A DNA stretch of 64,000 nucleotides, taken from positions 868,001-932,000 of the forward strand of contig JAHNUO010000003.1 of assembly GCA_019787685.1 (NCBI GenBank), read 5' to 3'. A program made the translations under genes and the position numbers. Under the pieces are notes generated by a model, which saw nothing but the letters and a program-made list of their open reading frames with translations, was not told the DNA's origin and made no database searches. This document shows positions 11,825 to 23,525 of the stretch, in pieces. This DNA comes from Chiua virens. Its lineage: Eukaryota > Basidiomycota > Agaricomycetes > Boletales > Boletaceae. Positions within the stretch are counted from its first letter, which is position 1, and every line of letters starts with the position of its first letter.

Positions 11825-14800
11825 ATGCCTTCGTTTCACACTCCCGTTTCCGGGGAGAAGCGAAAGAAGTCCATGGACCAAACCAGTCGGAAGAGACTTG
11901 CACTTGAAAGCCCCGGAGGCCAACGTGTAGTTGAGCATGTCAATGGAAGCTCAAAGGAAGAGTATTGGATGATACAATGGTATGTCCATTTCCGATTTCA
12001 TGAATAATAATGACCCTCTTACGCGGTTCTGTCTGCTCCCCATGATGATTAATAGGCGAAAACCTCAGTACAAGAAACACAGGACGTGGGATGGCGACGC
12101 GGTTCTCGTGTTGAATGGTGCGAAAGGGACCTTGTACGATCTTGAAGGCAAATTGTATGCGCTCATTTCTCGTCACTATGGCCCTCTGAACGTGCATTCT
12201 CACAGCATTGGTGCGGGCTCTCTGAAAGACATGAAGGTAGAGGAAGGCGGCGAGTATGAATTCAGTGGAAGAGAGATTGGCATTCGATCATTCCATTTCA
12301 AGAGGGAACTATTTGTCTGGAAAGTGTTTTGGTCGTGGTTGCACTGCAAGTTCCACCGGTCCTTCCCCTTCTTCTGTCACGAAACAATTTCTTCCCTTGA
12401 AACCTTCCACCTTTGCTACTCCTTACAAGGTACCCACGAACTTGAAGCTCGTGGATTTGCAGCCTGTCAATTTGATCTCCGAGCAACAGTCCGCTAGTGA
12501 CGCAACAGAGTCACGAGGGCCCAAGTCATGTTGGACGGTAAATTGGTACGCATTTGTCCCTTTTTGATGATCACATCGGGGAACAATGATCTAGGCGTCG
12601 GCCTCAAGCCAGGAAACACAAAACGTGGGACTGGTGACGCATTTGTCCGGTTGACGGGAAGCCAGTTAACTGTGATATCTGAGAAGGGTAAAATGTTCGA
12701 ATCTCACTTTCCACTGTTGTCCACGCTGAGAACATGCCTGGGATCGTAGAATCGGACGTAAAGATTGGGACGGTTTGTCGCTTCACGATGGATATCGATT
12801 CTATGCCGGAAATAAGGAGATTTCGTTGGATTCACCTATCTCACCTTCGCAAATACCATCAATTATTGGTGTCGAAGAGGAAACTTGTGACCCTGAAGGT
12901 GTTGGTTGGGACAGATTGCCGCCAAGTTCCGTAGTCGACATACAACGCGATCGATTGTCGAAGGAAAACGTTCCCCTGGCAACAGGTTTCAAGAAACTTC
13001 GTCCCACCTGCTTCCTTCTACGGTGAAGCTCCTAAGAAACAGCCAGGTGGTTCTTTGTGAGCGTTCTACACGATCGAAAACATCATCATTGATTTAGAGG
13101 TTAGGCACGACCCGAATGCCGACGGTGCGGTGGTCATGAAGACCCCAACTAAGGAGCAGGCAGAAAGATTCAACAAAAAGTACTATCATCCAGTTTATTT
13201 CCGCCTGAACTAACACCTGCATATAGAAACCTGTCTATTGTCCCAGGTTGTCCTGGACCCTATTGTCGCAAGGCATTTGCGACCTCACCAAGTCGAAGGT
13301 TGCCTTTTTCTCCTGAAGGGGTAATGGCGGTACTAATTTTTAGGTGTCTGCTTCTTATATGAGTGTGTCATGGGTTTGCGGAAGCATGAAGGTCAGGGTT
13401 GCATCCTCGCAGATGAGATGTCGGTTGGCTTCCTTTCTAATTCTTGAACAATGTTGACTCTTGTGATGTTCAGGGGTCTTGGGAAGACATTGCAGGCACG
13501 TCGTGCCGTTTTTCCAACTCTTCATGGCTTATCAAAATCAGACTATCGCATTGGTTTGGACGCTCCTCAGTAAGGCAGTACTATATCTCATCACCGAATA
13601 TCTAACGATGCCCCAGAACAAAATCCTTATGGCGGTGGAGCGGGCGTTATTGGAAAGGCATTGATTGTTTGCCCAGTGTCACTCATTAATGTGAGCTTGG
13701 ACAATGGATCGAATGACACAGACTGAATCCAATTTCAGAATTGGCGCGCCGAGTTTCGCAAGTGGTGAGTTTGGGTTAGTACACAATGGTGCTGCCAGAT
13801 GATTCTTTGCAAAATAGGTTAGGTCGTGACCGCATCGGTGTTCTGGCTGGGGACAAGGATAAATCTCAAATCAAGCAATTTCTTAACTCGTATGCAAAAG
13901 ATTTTTTGGAATCTTGGATTCTCATGAACGTTATCTAGACGAGTTCATCAGGTCCTGGTAATCGGTTACGAAAAACTGAGGAGCGTCATGTAAGTGGCAT
14001 CTGCCTTCCAGACTCATTTGTTAAGCACTTCAGTAGAAATGACCTTACTTATTGCAAGTGAGTGGAATAGTAATCGCATGCAACCGGAGACAATGACTTT
14101 CGATGATCAGCCCCCCAATCGGCCTTATAGTCTGTGATGAAGGTTGAAACACTTCCACTCGTTTGCGTTTTTGTTATTCTAAAACCCAACAGGACATAGA
14201 CTAAAGTCTGCGAATAATAAGACATCTACAATGTTCAGGGCCCTCCGTACGCCCAGGAGAATAATCCTCTCCGGAACACCTATTCAAAATGACTTGAGTG
14301 AATTCCACGCGATGGTGAGCCTCTTCTGGCGAGGCATTCAATTTCATCGCGTAATTAGAGACTTGTTTAAAGGCCGATTTTTGTAACCCCGGTCTGCTTG
14401 GTAGCCGTTTCGTTTCATCCACGCTACTTAGTTGGTTGATCCCTATTCAGATGATTACCCTACCTTTCGACGGGTGTACGAGGTTCCCATTTTAAAGAGT
14501 AGAGCCCCTGATTCCACTACGAAGGAACTTGAAATTGGAGAAGCGCGGTCCGCCCAGGTATGCTATCTCTGCAATTTATTTTCCGATAATTTTTGCCTAA
14601 CATGCCTAGCTGTCTGCTATAGCAAAGAGCTTCGTCCTGCGACGCGAGGCAACAATTTTGAAAAATTATTTGCCACCTAAACGTTGGTTCCCACAATCTC
14701 GTATAACGTTGTGTTGAGTATTTCTCAGATGAATATGTGGTGTTTGTGACTCCGTCGCAATTGCAATTGTCCATGTTCTCTACGATCCTCAAGCCGGAGA

Positions 14801-16644
14801 AGTTGGATACTTTGATTGAAGGATCTACTGCAGAGTCTCTTGCTCTTATTGGAATGCTGACGAAAATCAGCAATAGTCCGCTCCTACTCAAAGCTCAACT
14901 AGATAAAGCCAAAACGTCCAAAGGGGAGCAGAAGATACGCCCAGGCATCATGGAAGCAATGAAACTTCTTCCGGAGCGAGCGCAGATCGATGATTTTTCT
15001 CTCAGCGGTAAGTTTATCTTATTTTGTGCGATGCAGGATGATGACACACATCGAAGGCAAGTTGAGTGCCGTAGCAAGCCTTCTCAAAACACTCCGGCAG
15101 GTACGTTATTCGAGATCTTGAACGTCTGGGTTAAATTGGCAAGCAGTATACAGAAGAAAAGTGTATTTTGGTGTCTCACTATACATCTACCCTCAACATT
15201 TTGGAAGCCTTTTGCAAGAGGCAAAATTATACTCATTTGCGATTAGACGGGTGCGTCCTGCGTCCAAAGCAGCGTCCAAAGCATGCTTCGATTACAGACC
15301 TCATGCCACCTATTCTAGACAAACACCAGCCCCAAAGAGACAAGAATACGTCAATCTTTTCAACAAGTCTTCCCAACAGAGCTATTGTCGGCTTCCCTCT
15401 GCATGCAAGCAAATATGCCTTCTGACATGAATCATAGTCTTGTTCCTGCTAAGTTCCAAGGCAGGAGGTGTTGGACTTAACCTTATTGGTGCATCAAGAC
15501 TGTGCCTTATCGACTCTGATTGGAATCCAAGGTGTTTTGGCACTCCTTAGCTTTTCGAGCATATCTCATACCTGCTTCCAGCCATGACCTGCAATCAATG
15601 GCACGAATTCATCGGTCCGTTAGTATGAATTACTGTTCTCGATCCTACACTAATTGTTGCAAACAGTGATGGGCAAAAGAGGCCGGTTTTCATCTATCGA
15701 TTCTTGACAGCTGGGACCATCGATGGTAAGGACGCTCAGTCTTCCTGGACTGGAGTTTACACTGTCAAATTTCCAGAGAAGATCTTCCAACGACAGGTCA
15801 CCAAAATTGGACTGAGCGACTGTTAGTGGTACAATTTATCTGATCGTGTACTTGCTGATCTTCTCCCTCCAGCCCTCATGGGAAACGTACAGACACCTGT
15901 TTTTGGCCTTCACTTAATTTACTAAATATTATCTAGGAAACTTCCGGATCCAAAGCGGATTCATTCACCCGGAGAGACGTGGGTCCTTTTTCTGTACAAA
16001 CTGAAACACGAATTCATCGCAGGATTTAGCTTCGTGACATCTTCCGCATTCAACCAGACACACCTTGCAACACCCACGATCTCTTGGGTTGTCAATGTGG
16101 TGGTCAAGGACCGTCAAGTGCTCACAACGCAGAGAAGAACGTTGAGCTAGATGGTGCAGCCGCTGAAGGAGATGAAGACCGTTCTGAAAAAGGATTCATC
16201 CATGCATCCCAGTTCGACCCCGTCCAGTTCGACAAGGCAGAGAAAGCGGTGACTATGTTCCGTTGTGACTAATAAAACTTGTATTAACTTGGCCGTCAGG
16301 AGCTCCGGAAAAAGAGGGTCGAACTTGCCGCGCTCGGGGAGTGGACTCACATTAATTGCCTGCGACGCCACATTCAAGATCAAATTCACGATGACATTCT
16401 ACGGCGACTCCTTTATTTCGCGGATGATGATGACGACATGGGCGGGGTGGAGCCAGCTAAGCCGCAACCTAGATCGGATTCATTGTTGACGGCGGTTGAC
16501 CTCGACCACATCGTGGCAATGGATGGGAAGGAATCATTGCCCTCCGTAAGAGATGTTCCAGGGGGGACTGTCTCCTTTTTGTTTGAAAAGACCTCAACGA
16601 CCCGTCTGGAGGACGTTGGCGACGATGCTGGTCAACAACTCTGA
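11825..16644 (+). CDS. RDH54: Rad54-family DNA translocase Rdh54/Tid1 (RAD54B type)
   Basis: Snf2/Swi2 ATPase that acts with Rad51/Dmc1 in homologous recombination. The N-terminus has two copies of the RAD54B-type module: [23 protein letters not shown] near 11960-12120, and a second with [24 protein letters not shown] near 12530-12700. Between them lies [11 protein letters not shown]. Helicase motifs follow in order: [37 protein letters not shown] (motif I), [35 protein letters not shown] (motif II, DEGH), [85 protein letters not shown] and [20 protein letters not shown] (motif VI). The C-term has EWTHINC and FLFEKTS. One intron (about 13497-13544) appears to use a GC donor. Frame breaks near 12278, 13004 and 16030 each need one base removed; 13247 is a weaker case. 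Confidence 0.9.
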
Positions 16645-16778
16645 AGGGTGGAATTTCCCGTCACAGTTCGCACACGGCTTTCATCAGAGCTCGACACTTC
16701 GCTGAATTATGTACCTGATAAGTATTACATGGACAAATCCTAGTCGTACACATTGATATTACAGTTATTTCGTGGACG

Positions 16779-17799
16779 TCATAGAGGCCCAGTTCCAGCT
16801 CGGCGCCCGCGCCGCCGGGAGAAACGTCGCGGTGGTCTGATGATAGCAAAGTCTTCATCCACCGCACTAATTTTCACGAGGAGCACACCTATCTCTTCGT
16901 CCCGAAGCCCATACTCTCGAAGTTTTCGGGCCCTAACCTTGAAAGAGTCTAAGCGTGGACGGAGGTTCACGAGCTCCAACAACTTTTGGAACAATTCCGT
17001 CACCCAGCTGACCCTCTCCTGCGTGAAGCCCTCCCCACAGCCGTGTGCGAGTAAAAGGTCATGAACCATCTTCCTCGAGGCATTGTATCGATCAATGAAG
17101 TTGATGTCGCGCTTTGCGGTGATGCAAGCGTGACCGATGGTATCAATGCCACACTGAGTGAAGTGCGATTCATTATCCTGCCACCAATCTTCCATGTTGG
17201 GTTCATGATGCTCGAGATTTGTGACGATGATGGCAACGGGGACCTTTTGGTAGCAAAGAAAGTCGTGGAAAAGCTTGTAATTCTGCTGTGTGTTCACGGT
17301 GATCCGACCCCGTCGGACGCAGAATACCAACAAGCTGATGCCGCCGGTTTCGGATAAGTACTTGACAAGGCCGTACGCCTTGTTGATAGCGGCAATCAAG
17401 TTATCGGGGTCGCTGAGCGATTGCGGCTCGTTCAAACCGACAGTGTCGAATATGCGGAATTCCTGCCCTCGGACGGTGACATCGTAGGGTCTGGCGTCCA
17501 AGGTACAACTAACCGCACCAGACGACGTCCGAGCTTCATCATGACCAAGAATGAGGTTGACCACCGAGCTTTTGCCAACGCCCATTTCTCCAAAGAGAAC
17601 AACGTTGGAGCGACGCCGTATCGACTGAGGCTCGCTCGTCAACGGTATGGGTATAATCTTGGAAATGCGAGAACACTCAGTCTCGCTTGGTACTGGCAAA
17701 GCCTTCGAGATGAATACAGACCTGACTCTCCTTGGCGAACAAATTTTCATCATCCACGGGAGAGATCCCTACAAGCGGTAAACTGATGTGCTTCGTCAT
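16779..17799 (-). CDS. AIG1/Era-like P-loop GTPase A (class I)
   Basis: Start at MTKHISLPLVGISPVDDENL (17799). One intron follows, from about 17730 to 17626, joining to SIRRRSNVVLFGEMGVGKSS. The P-loop is GEMGVGKSSVVN, G3 is FDTVGLNEPQ, then LLVFCVRRGRIT. The G4 position reads IVTNLE instead of N/TKxD, followed by MEDWW, and then HACIT as the likely G5. After the G domain comes a helical stretch (WVTELFQKLLELV) and a small helical module (ARKLREYGLRDEEIGVLL). The protein ends in a very basic patch, RRFSRRRGRR, that could bind membrane phospholipid or nucleic acid. The frame is intact. The function in fungi is unknown to me; AIG1/GIMAP-type GTPases of plants and vertebrates act in stress and immune settings, but that cannot be transferred from sequence alone. 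Confidence 0.85.
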
Positions 17800-18343
17800 G
17801 GTCGTTCTACCGAGGCAAAGGGAGCAACGGAAGAGCGAAGCGAAGTTAGAAAGGGTCCTCGAGGGTGAGGAGGATAAAAGTACCGGGAGAAGGAGGGCTA
17901 ACTTGAAGGCGAGTGGGCAATGAGTGGTGACAATTTGAATGATAAGTCCATTCGGAAGCTAGCGGGGTATGGACTACTCGTGGTGCTGCTGAGATTGATG
18001 GATCTCACCACTTGGTTCGCAGTATAGTGTCTCGACAACACGATGCACGATCATCGTTTCCCACTAAGGGGGTAATTGGCTGTTCTCCCACAATGCCTCG
18101 TTGATGTCATACGGCCCGGGTATGTTAATTTGTGGTGCTGTGCATGACCCTACACCGGTCCAACAGCGCCCAAAATAGATTGATCTGACACGCACTGACC
18201 TTGTACATATGCTTGACAAGTGGCAAATCTCGCGTCTCATCTCTGGGCAGGCTGTCTACACATGGAGACGGTGAAAATGTGGGGAGACTTGGCGTAGTGA
18301 TATGAGAACTGAGACGCTTCGGACAAACATTACTTACACGCGG
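17800..18343. other. Intergenic region between GTPases A and B
   Basis: About 540 bp holding the promoter of A and the 3' end of B. No ORF with recognisable content, no repeat and no RNA gene was seen. Confidence 0.35.
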
Positions 18344-19159
18344 TCACTGGATTGTACATCGCGATGCCTTCCGCTGGTTGTCACTCCATCCACCCTCCTC
18401 CACCCTGCGCACCACAACTTCTGCATCATCCCTGCTCATCCCACAACGTAACACCAACATGCGTACCATTTGCTTCTTGTTGTAGACGTGCCGAGCGTAG
18501 ACCAATTGTCTGAGGTAAATCGAGATGTTGGTGACCCAATTTCGGGTCTCAAGGGCGTGGGCATGTTGCGTAGCACACTTGACGAGAAGGTCGCAGATTA
18601 CTGTCTTGGACTCTTCGTATTTGTCCAGGTACATGTTGCCATAACCCGGCGTACAGGTAACGCACGCATGGGCTGTGACATTGATACCGAATCTAGTGAA
18701 CTCCTGTGAGTTCCGCTGCCACCATCCCTCCATCGGCGTCTCGGACTCTAGGTTTGTGATGACAAGCGCGACAGGAACCATGCGGCAGCAGAGGAATTCG
18801 TAGAAGAGTCTGTAGTTGTGTTGGGTGGTCGCGGTGATCCTGCCACCTCGAACGCAGAACACGAGTAGGTGGACACCGCCGGCATTGTTCAAGTCAGTTA
18901 TCAACTTGTGAGCTTTCTCGATTGCGGAGAGGTAGTGCTCAGCGCCGAGTTGAGGCTCGTTTAAGCCCACGGTATCATAAATACGAAGGTGATACTTCTT
19001 GGTATCGATTTCGTATAGGGAGGAATCCAAGGTACACCCGTCGGTGCCATAGGATGTCGCAGCAACATTCTGGCCCATAATAAGGTTCACGAGGGAGCTT
19101 TTCCCTGAACCGGTTTCTCCGAATATGACGATGTTTTGAGGGACATTGTGCGAAGACAT
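18344..19159 (-). CDS. AIG1/Era-like P-loop GTPase B (class I)
   Basis: The first good ATG is at 19159 (MSSHNVPQNIVIFGETGSGK); a short upstream exon is possible because a CAG acceptor-like site lies just before it. Motifs in order: P-loop GETGSGKSSLVN, the conserved GCTLD Thr that could be G2, G3 YDTVGLNEPQ, LLVFCVRGGRITATTQHNY, G4-position VITNLE, then MEGWW (one change from MEDWW), and HACVT. The C-terminal part has WVTNISIYLRQLVYARHVY and the small helical module MVRMLVLRCGMSRDDAEVVV, closely parallel to the one in D and E. Continuous and undamaged. It lies head-to-tail with A on the same strand, which suggests a tandem duplication. Confidence 0.86.
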   Translation of the reverse strand: MSSHNVPQNIVIFGETGSGKSSLVNLIMGQNVAATSYGTDGCTLDSSLYEIDTKKYHLRIYDTVGLNEPQLGAEHYLSAIEKAHKLITDLNNAGGVHLLVFCVRGGRITATTQHNYRLFYEFLCCRMVPVALVITNLESETPMEGWWQRNSQEFTRFGINVTAHACVTCTPGYGNMYLDKYEESKTVICDLLVKCATQHAHALETRNWVTNISIYLRQLVYARHVYNKKQMVRMLVLRCGMSRDDAEVVVRRVEEGGWSDNQRKASRCTIQ

Positions 19160-19615
19160 GGAAGACTGTGTCAAAGTACTTTTGTCAGTTCGGTCAGCCT
19201 ATGCAAATGTTCTAGGCTTGCAAATACCTCGACACTGTTCGCGAAAAGACCAGCTGGATGCTCTGTATACAGGGGGTAAGGAACCCCGCTGTTCTCGATG
19301 TGGACTCAGAATTCTGGCCACATGGGAAACTTCACCAATTACAACTTGCCGATCAACATGAGGACCCCTCGTGTATCAAGTACGCCGTGAGTCGCAAATT
19401 CAGGGTCATGGTGCTGGGTTCTTTTGCTGTGTTCATTTTGCCCAACAGTGCTGTGTTGACAATTGTGAGGGCTCGATCCGGAGCTAAACACTTCTTCTGG
19501 GGCGCTCATCTATTCACGGTCATTGACAGTGACACGCGCTGGCCTCGAAGTTGGAGTCAACGGCGACCGACTCACATTTCCGAGCAAAGTCTCGCAGACA
19601 CTTTGCTACACCTAG
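19160..19615. other. Promoter region between divergent GTPases B and C
   Basis: About 450 bp between two divergent family members. A 125-codon plus-strand frame (19258-19635) overlaps it, but its product is unlike anything known to me and runs into the start of C. Confidence 0.35.
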
Positions 19616-21288
19616 ATGTCCCCACACATGAATAGTTCCAACGAACAGACTCTTCCCGTGGATGGATCTACGTCGAACAACGAGGGTCCTCTCCCAGTGA
19701 GTGGGTGGTCGCTAGTATATGCAGTGCGATCCTCGCCCGAGTTATTTACCAGCATTTCCTATAGGGCGATATCACTCAACTACATGATCAACTTGGCATT
19801 TCTGAACCACTAGAATCCCGGGTCGTAGGTGTCAAGCACTTTATTCATTGCTGGTCGTTGATATATCATAGAGCATGCGACGGCGCCTTGGCAAACTCAC
19901 CATCCCACCAACTCCTGTCTCTCCTGACTTTCTGAGTGCACAAAGTGTCTGCGACTCGGTTAGACCCCCATTTACGGCTCTCATGCCAGTCCCGGCGCCG
20001 GACGTAAGTGCTTCATGGCTCGATGGTCTTGCTAGCTGATCCATCATTGATAAATACAAAGCATTCAGTACGTCGCTCTCGAAATGTCGTCGTGTTCGGC
20101 GAAAGCGGTGTCGGAAAGTCGTCCGTCATCAACATGATCGCAGGGAAGAATGTTACCCAGATTTCAAACAACGCCGTCGGGTGCACGTTCCGCTATCAAT
20201 CCCACCAAGTCAATCTCGACGGTTTCCATGTTAACCTCTGGGACACCGTCGGGCTGGATGAAGGGACCGAAGGGACCGTGCCTGCCAAACAAGCCGAGAA
20301 CAGCCTCAAGGCTTTCCTCCGCGATATCACGCGGTGGAACGGCGTTGATCTGCTTTTGTACTGCGTCCGTGGTACTAGGGTCAGGCAGGCGCTGCTCCGG
20401 AACTACAACCTTTTCTACGCCGCTGTATGTCGCAAGAAAGTACCTGTGGCTTTAGTTGTCACTGGGCTGGAGAACTACGAAGGTGACATGGAGGACTGGT
20501 GGACGGAACATGAAAAAGATTTGATCAAACATGGGATGCGGTTCGATGCCCATGCATGCGTCACAACGATACACAGCGACCACCCCGCCATCCAAGGTCG
20601 GCTGGAGCACTCTCGAAGTATACTTCGGGACCTCGTGCAATTGAACGCAGGCGCTGTGGCGTGGAAAGCGGACGAAGATTTGTTGATTTCCGCCTCCCTA
20701 CCCGACGTTCGTGCTCTTATCCGAGCATCGGAGAAAAGAGCTGTCCCTCTTATCATGTTCTGTGATGCTATGTCAGAACGGGTTGACCCGATCCATCTCT
20801 TCTCAACCGTATCAGAACCCCAAACGACTCCGACCAGCGACCAAAGATACAAGTATCTTCACGTCAATGCCCAGGAACTACTTCTTGGAGATTCAAAGCT
20901 TGGCGCCGCAACGACACAGCGGCCTGACCTTCTTGTCTTTTACACTGATGCAGACTGCGAACTGGACCGTTCGTGGTCTATCCTCGACCAATTCCACGTG
21001 CACTTCGGCGGAGAGACGTGTCCGATTATCGTCATTTTTGGAGGGTTGGAAACCCACGAGGCCGCGATGAAGATGTGGAAGCTCTGGTCGTCCTCCCACA
21101 ACGGGAAAATCATTGCTAACCCGACCTATTATCCTTATTCCGATGGTTCAAGGGAGCTGGTAGAAAGGGCTAACGAGGCCCTGGTCGCGCTCATCGAGGA
21201 GAGGTGCCTGATCAAATTCGGGCAAAAGTTGACGAAGTTCCAAAGGTTTTTTAGGCATAGCAAGGGTTTATTTACTGGACGTATTTAG
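19616..21288 (+). CDS. Two-part P-loop GTPase C (class II, degenerate second half)
   Basis: The large exon from 20062 is certain. Upstream exons are my reading: MSPHMNSSNEQTLPVDGS (19616), an intron to about 19765, DITQLHDQLGISEPLESR, then a longer intron. The first half has a P-loop GESGVGKSSVIN, GCTFR, G3 WDTVGLDEG, LLLYCVRGTRVRQALLRNY, G4-position VVTGLE, then MEDWW and HACVT. The second half (about 20690-21200) starts with DVRALIRASEKRAVPLIMFC. It then repeats the order of a G domain without a P-loop: PDLLVFYTDAD resembles the LLLYCVRG strand, and CPIIVIFGGLETHEAAMKMW resembles the TGLE..MEDWW strand and helix. The tail, KLTKFQRFFRHSKGLFTGR, is basic. The closest copy in the window is H at the far right. 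Confidence 0.84.
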
Positions 21289-21560
21289 TACTTGGGTTTT
21301 TGTGAACATGGGTATTATCGGTAATGAATTGGGACTTTTGGGATAATTGTACTTGGTTAGACTAACGGAGGACCATATGAGGCAGGTTTGTAGCTTTCAA
21401 AATGCGTGTATACTTTATACACACGACTTCCTCGTATTCGCAAAAAATCTCCTGTGTATATCGTACAGAACGTAAAATATGGTAAAAACTAGAAGACACG
21501 ACTGATAAACTCATTCGTTAGCCCATAGGAACGTGACGAAGATTGCTCCGTAGAACCGCC
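21289..21560. other. Convergent 3' region between GTPases C and D
   Basis: About 270 bp where C (plus) and D (minus) end toward each other. AT-rich, and likely contains both polyadenylation regions. No gene seen. Confidence 0.35.
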
Positions 21561-23525
21561 TCATCCTGTACGCGTCTGGGGTAGCACGACGGCTTTCGGA
21601 GGCTGAACCACACTACCCGCGTGCTTCGGCTGTCTAGTACTCCCACCCGTACCAACACGAGATCTAGATTGGGATGCGACCTCCAGATTGGATCCCCTCT
21701 TAAACTGCACGCTACCTTCACGAAGACTGGTAGCAGACCAGTTACTGGCTCCGCTGTCCGGGTTAGACACCTTCTTCGTTTGCCCCGGACTCCCCCCAGC
21801 AGACCGCTTGTCTGCGCTTGCTGGACTTGGTACCCTCTTCGGCCGTATAGCAGTCTCCCCATTACCGGTGTAAGGGGTAGAATTTGGTGCGCTGTCCGCG
21901 TGGGGCTCCTTCCTAGATGGCCTGATACCCTCCCTGACGTCAGGAGAAGGGGTAGTTCTGCTTGCGCCGTCGGGGATGGGCTCTTCCTTTGTTATCCTGA
22001 TACGCTCCCTGACGCTAGGGGAAGGGACAGCTCTGCCTCCGCCCTCCGAGATGGGCCCCTCCTTCGTTGTCCTGATACTTTCCCTGAAGCTGGGGGAAGG
22101 AGCAACTCTGCCTGCACCTTCCGGGATGGGCTCCTCCTTTGTTGTCCTGATACTCTCCCTGACGCTAGAGGAAGAAACAGCACTGGTGGCATATGGGCCA
22201 GGATCCTCCCTCGATGATCTTGTATCCTCCCTGACGCCCCGGGAAGAGATAGTCTTGGTTGTGCTGCCCGGGATAGAATCACTGCCCAATCGCTTGGAAC
22301 TCCTTCTGGTGGGGGAAGAGATGACCCTGTCCACGGTGTCCGACGGTCTGAGTTCGGTGGGTTGTCTGACAGTTTAACAGTTCCAGCTCTGTCCGCGTCA
22401 TTCGGGTTCGATGTAGCCACGTACTCGTTCGCATGCTTCGTTTTCTGCCTTCCAAAGGCATTCAGTTCCGCGTTGAAGCGACTCTCTTCTTCTTTGTTCC
22501 CCCCCTGCGCCTGTTGTCTCGCTTCCGTCGTTTTCCTTGAAGAGCTCGCATCCAAAGGAGGAGGGATGACCACCCCGTTCTCCGAGGGCCGGTCCTCCCC
22601 TTCGCCATCAGAAATTTCATCCCCAGAGTCCGGGTTCGACGGCACCGCGTCCGCGTCCCCACCCCCCTCCTCTGACCCAGGGTCGGCCGGCGCTCCCGGG
22701 TCAGGCGGGTTTACTTCTCCTAGGGTCGCAGACTGTGCGGGCTGCACATTTGGATCACCGTTCTCCATCATGTCTGCGATTTTCTTTGCGGTATCGGGGT
22801 CCAGTTTACAGCGCTTCACTAACACCTTCAGGACCTTCTTCCTCTTCGGGCTCATACGCTTCTCGATGAGGCTCATCAAGTCCCTTCCAAACCTTGCGAA
22901 CCAGCTAAATGTGTCCGGCGAATAGGCCGTGTTTTTGAGAGCGCAGGTCCTCAGAAGGTCGCGAATCACTACTCGAGACTCGTTGTATTTGAGATCTTCT
23001 CCGGGAGTGTCGTTGTCTAGGACGGCAGTGACGCAAGCGTGGCCATCGCTTTTGATACCGTAGCCTTCTATGTGTTTCTGGTTTCTCCTCCACCAGTCCT
23101 CCATCTCTACTTCCCACTCGAGGCCGGTGAAAACGAGTGCGATAGGCACCTTAGTACTGCAGAGAATCTCACAGAACAATCGATAGTTGCTCTGCGTTGT
23201 CGCCGTAATCCTGCCGCCACGCATGCAGAAGAGCAAAAGGTGGACACCGCCGACGTGATTGAGCTGCGTGATAAGCTCGTACGCTTTTTCGATGGCTTTC
23301 AAGTATCCGTTGACTCCCATCTGGGGCTCCTCGAGGCCGATGGTATCAAATATGGCAAACTTCATGCCATCGAATTCGATATCGTGTTTAGTGGATTCCA
23401 TCGTACAGCCGTTGACGTCCGATGAGACTTTTGCGATCGTCCTCTGAGCGATAAGGTTGATGACAGAACTCTTCCCTACACCAGTCTCGCCAAAAAGGAC
23501 AACATTGACGGTGTTAGACGGTGTG
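21561..23525 (-). CDS. P-loop GTPase D (class I) with long repeated Ser/Pro/Glu-rich tail
   Basis: The exon opens after an acceptor near 23526 with VTTPSNTVNVVLFGETGVGK; a small upstream exon with the ATG was not identified. Motifs: GETGVGKSSVIN, GCTMES, G3 FDTIGLEEPQ, LLLFCMRGGRITATTQSNY, G4-position FTGLEWE, then MEDWWRRN and HACVT. Next come WFARFGRDLMSLIEKRMSP and the helical module VLKVLVKRCKLDPDTAKKIA. A long acidic, Pro-rich linker (about 22740-22400) leads to about five degenerate repeats of 24-25 residues near 22270-21900, each like VRExIRxTKEEPIPEGA. After these the tail is basic and Ser-rich. The tail and the GTPase are in different frames; one base must be lost near 22350, and the E paralogue shows which frame is the real one. 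The G domain is undamaged. Confidence 0.8.
21900..22270 (-). repeat. Coding minisatellite, ~72-75 bp period, in GTPase D tail
   Basis: About five imperfect tandem copies of a 72-75 bp unit. Each holds a plus-strand segment like 'ctgatactctccctgacgct' and encodes, on minus, VRExIRxTKEEPIPxGA-type units. The same units recur in E at 29040-29310. Confidence 0.75.

Noticed and set aside
16753..17357. Plus-strand frames of 98-103 codons over GTPase A
   Set aside because: Antisense to a complete GTPase reading.
19258..19635. 125-codon plus-strand open frame between GTPases B and C
   Set aside because: Unlike any known protein and overlaps the likely promoter and first exon of C.
21900..22270. Regular repeats considered as a CRISPR-like array
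   Set aside because: Units are directly adjacent, degenerate and in frame with a protein; no unique spacers, and the genome is fungal.
21621..22925. Long plus-strand frames (up to 198 codons) over the D tail
   Set aside because: Antisense shadows of the GC-rich coding repeats and linker of D; the minus strand gives the GTPase and the reading shared with E.
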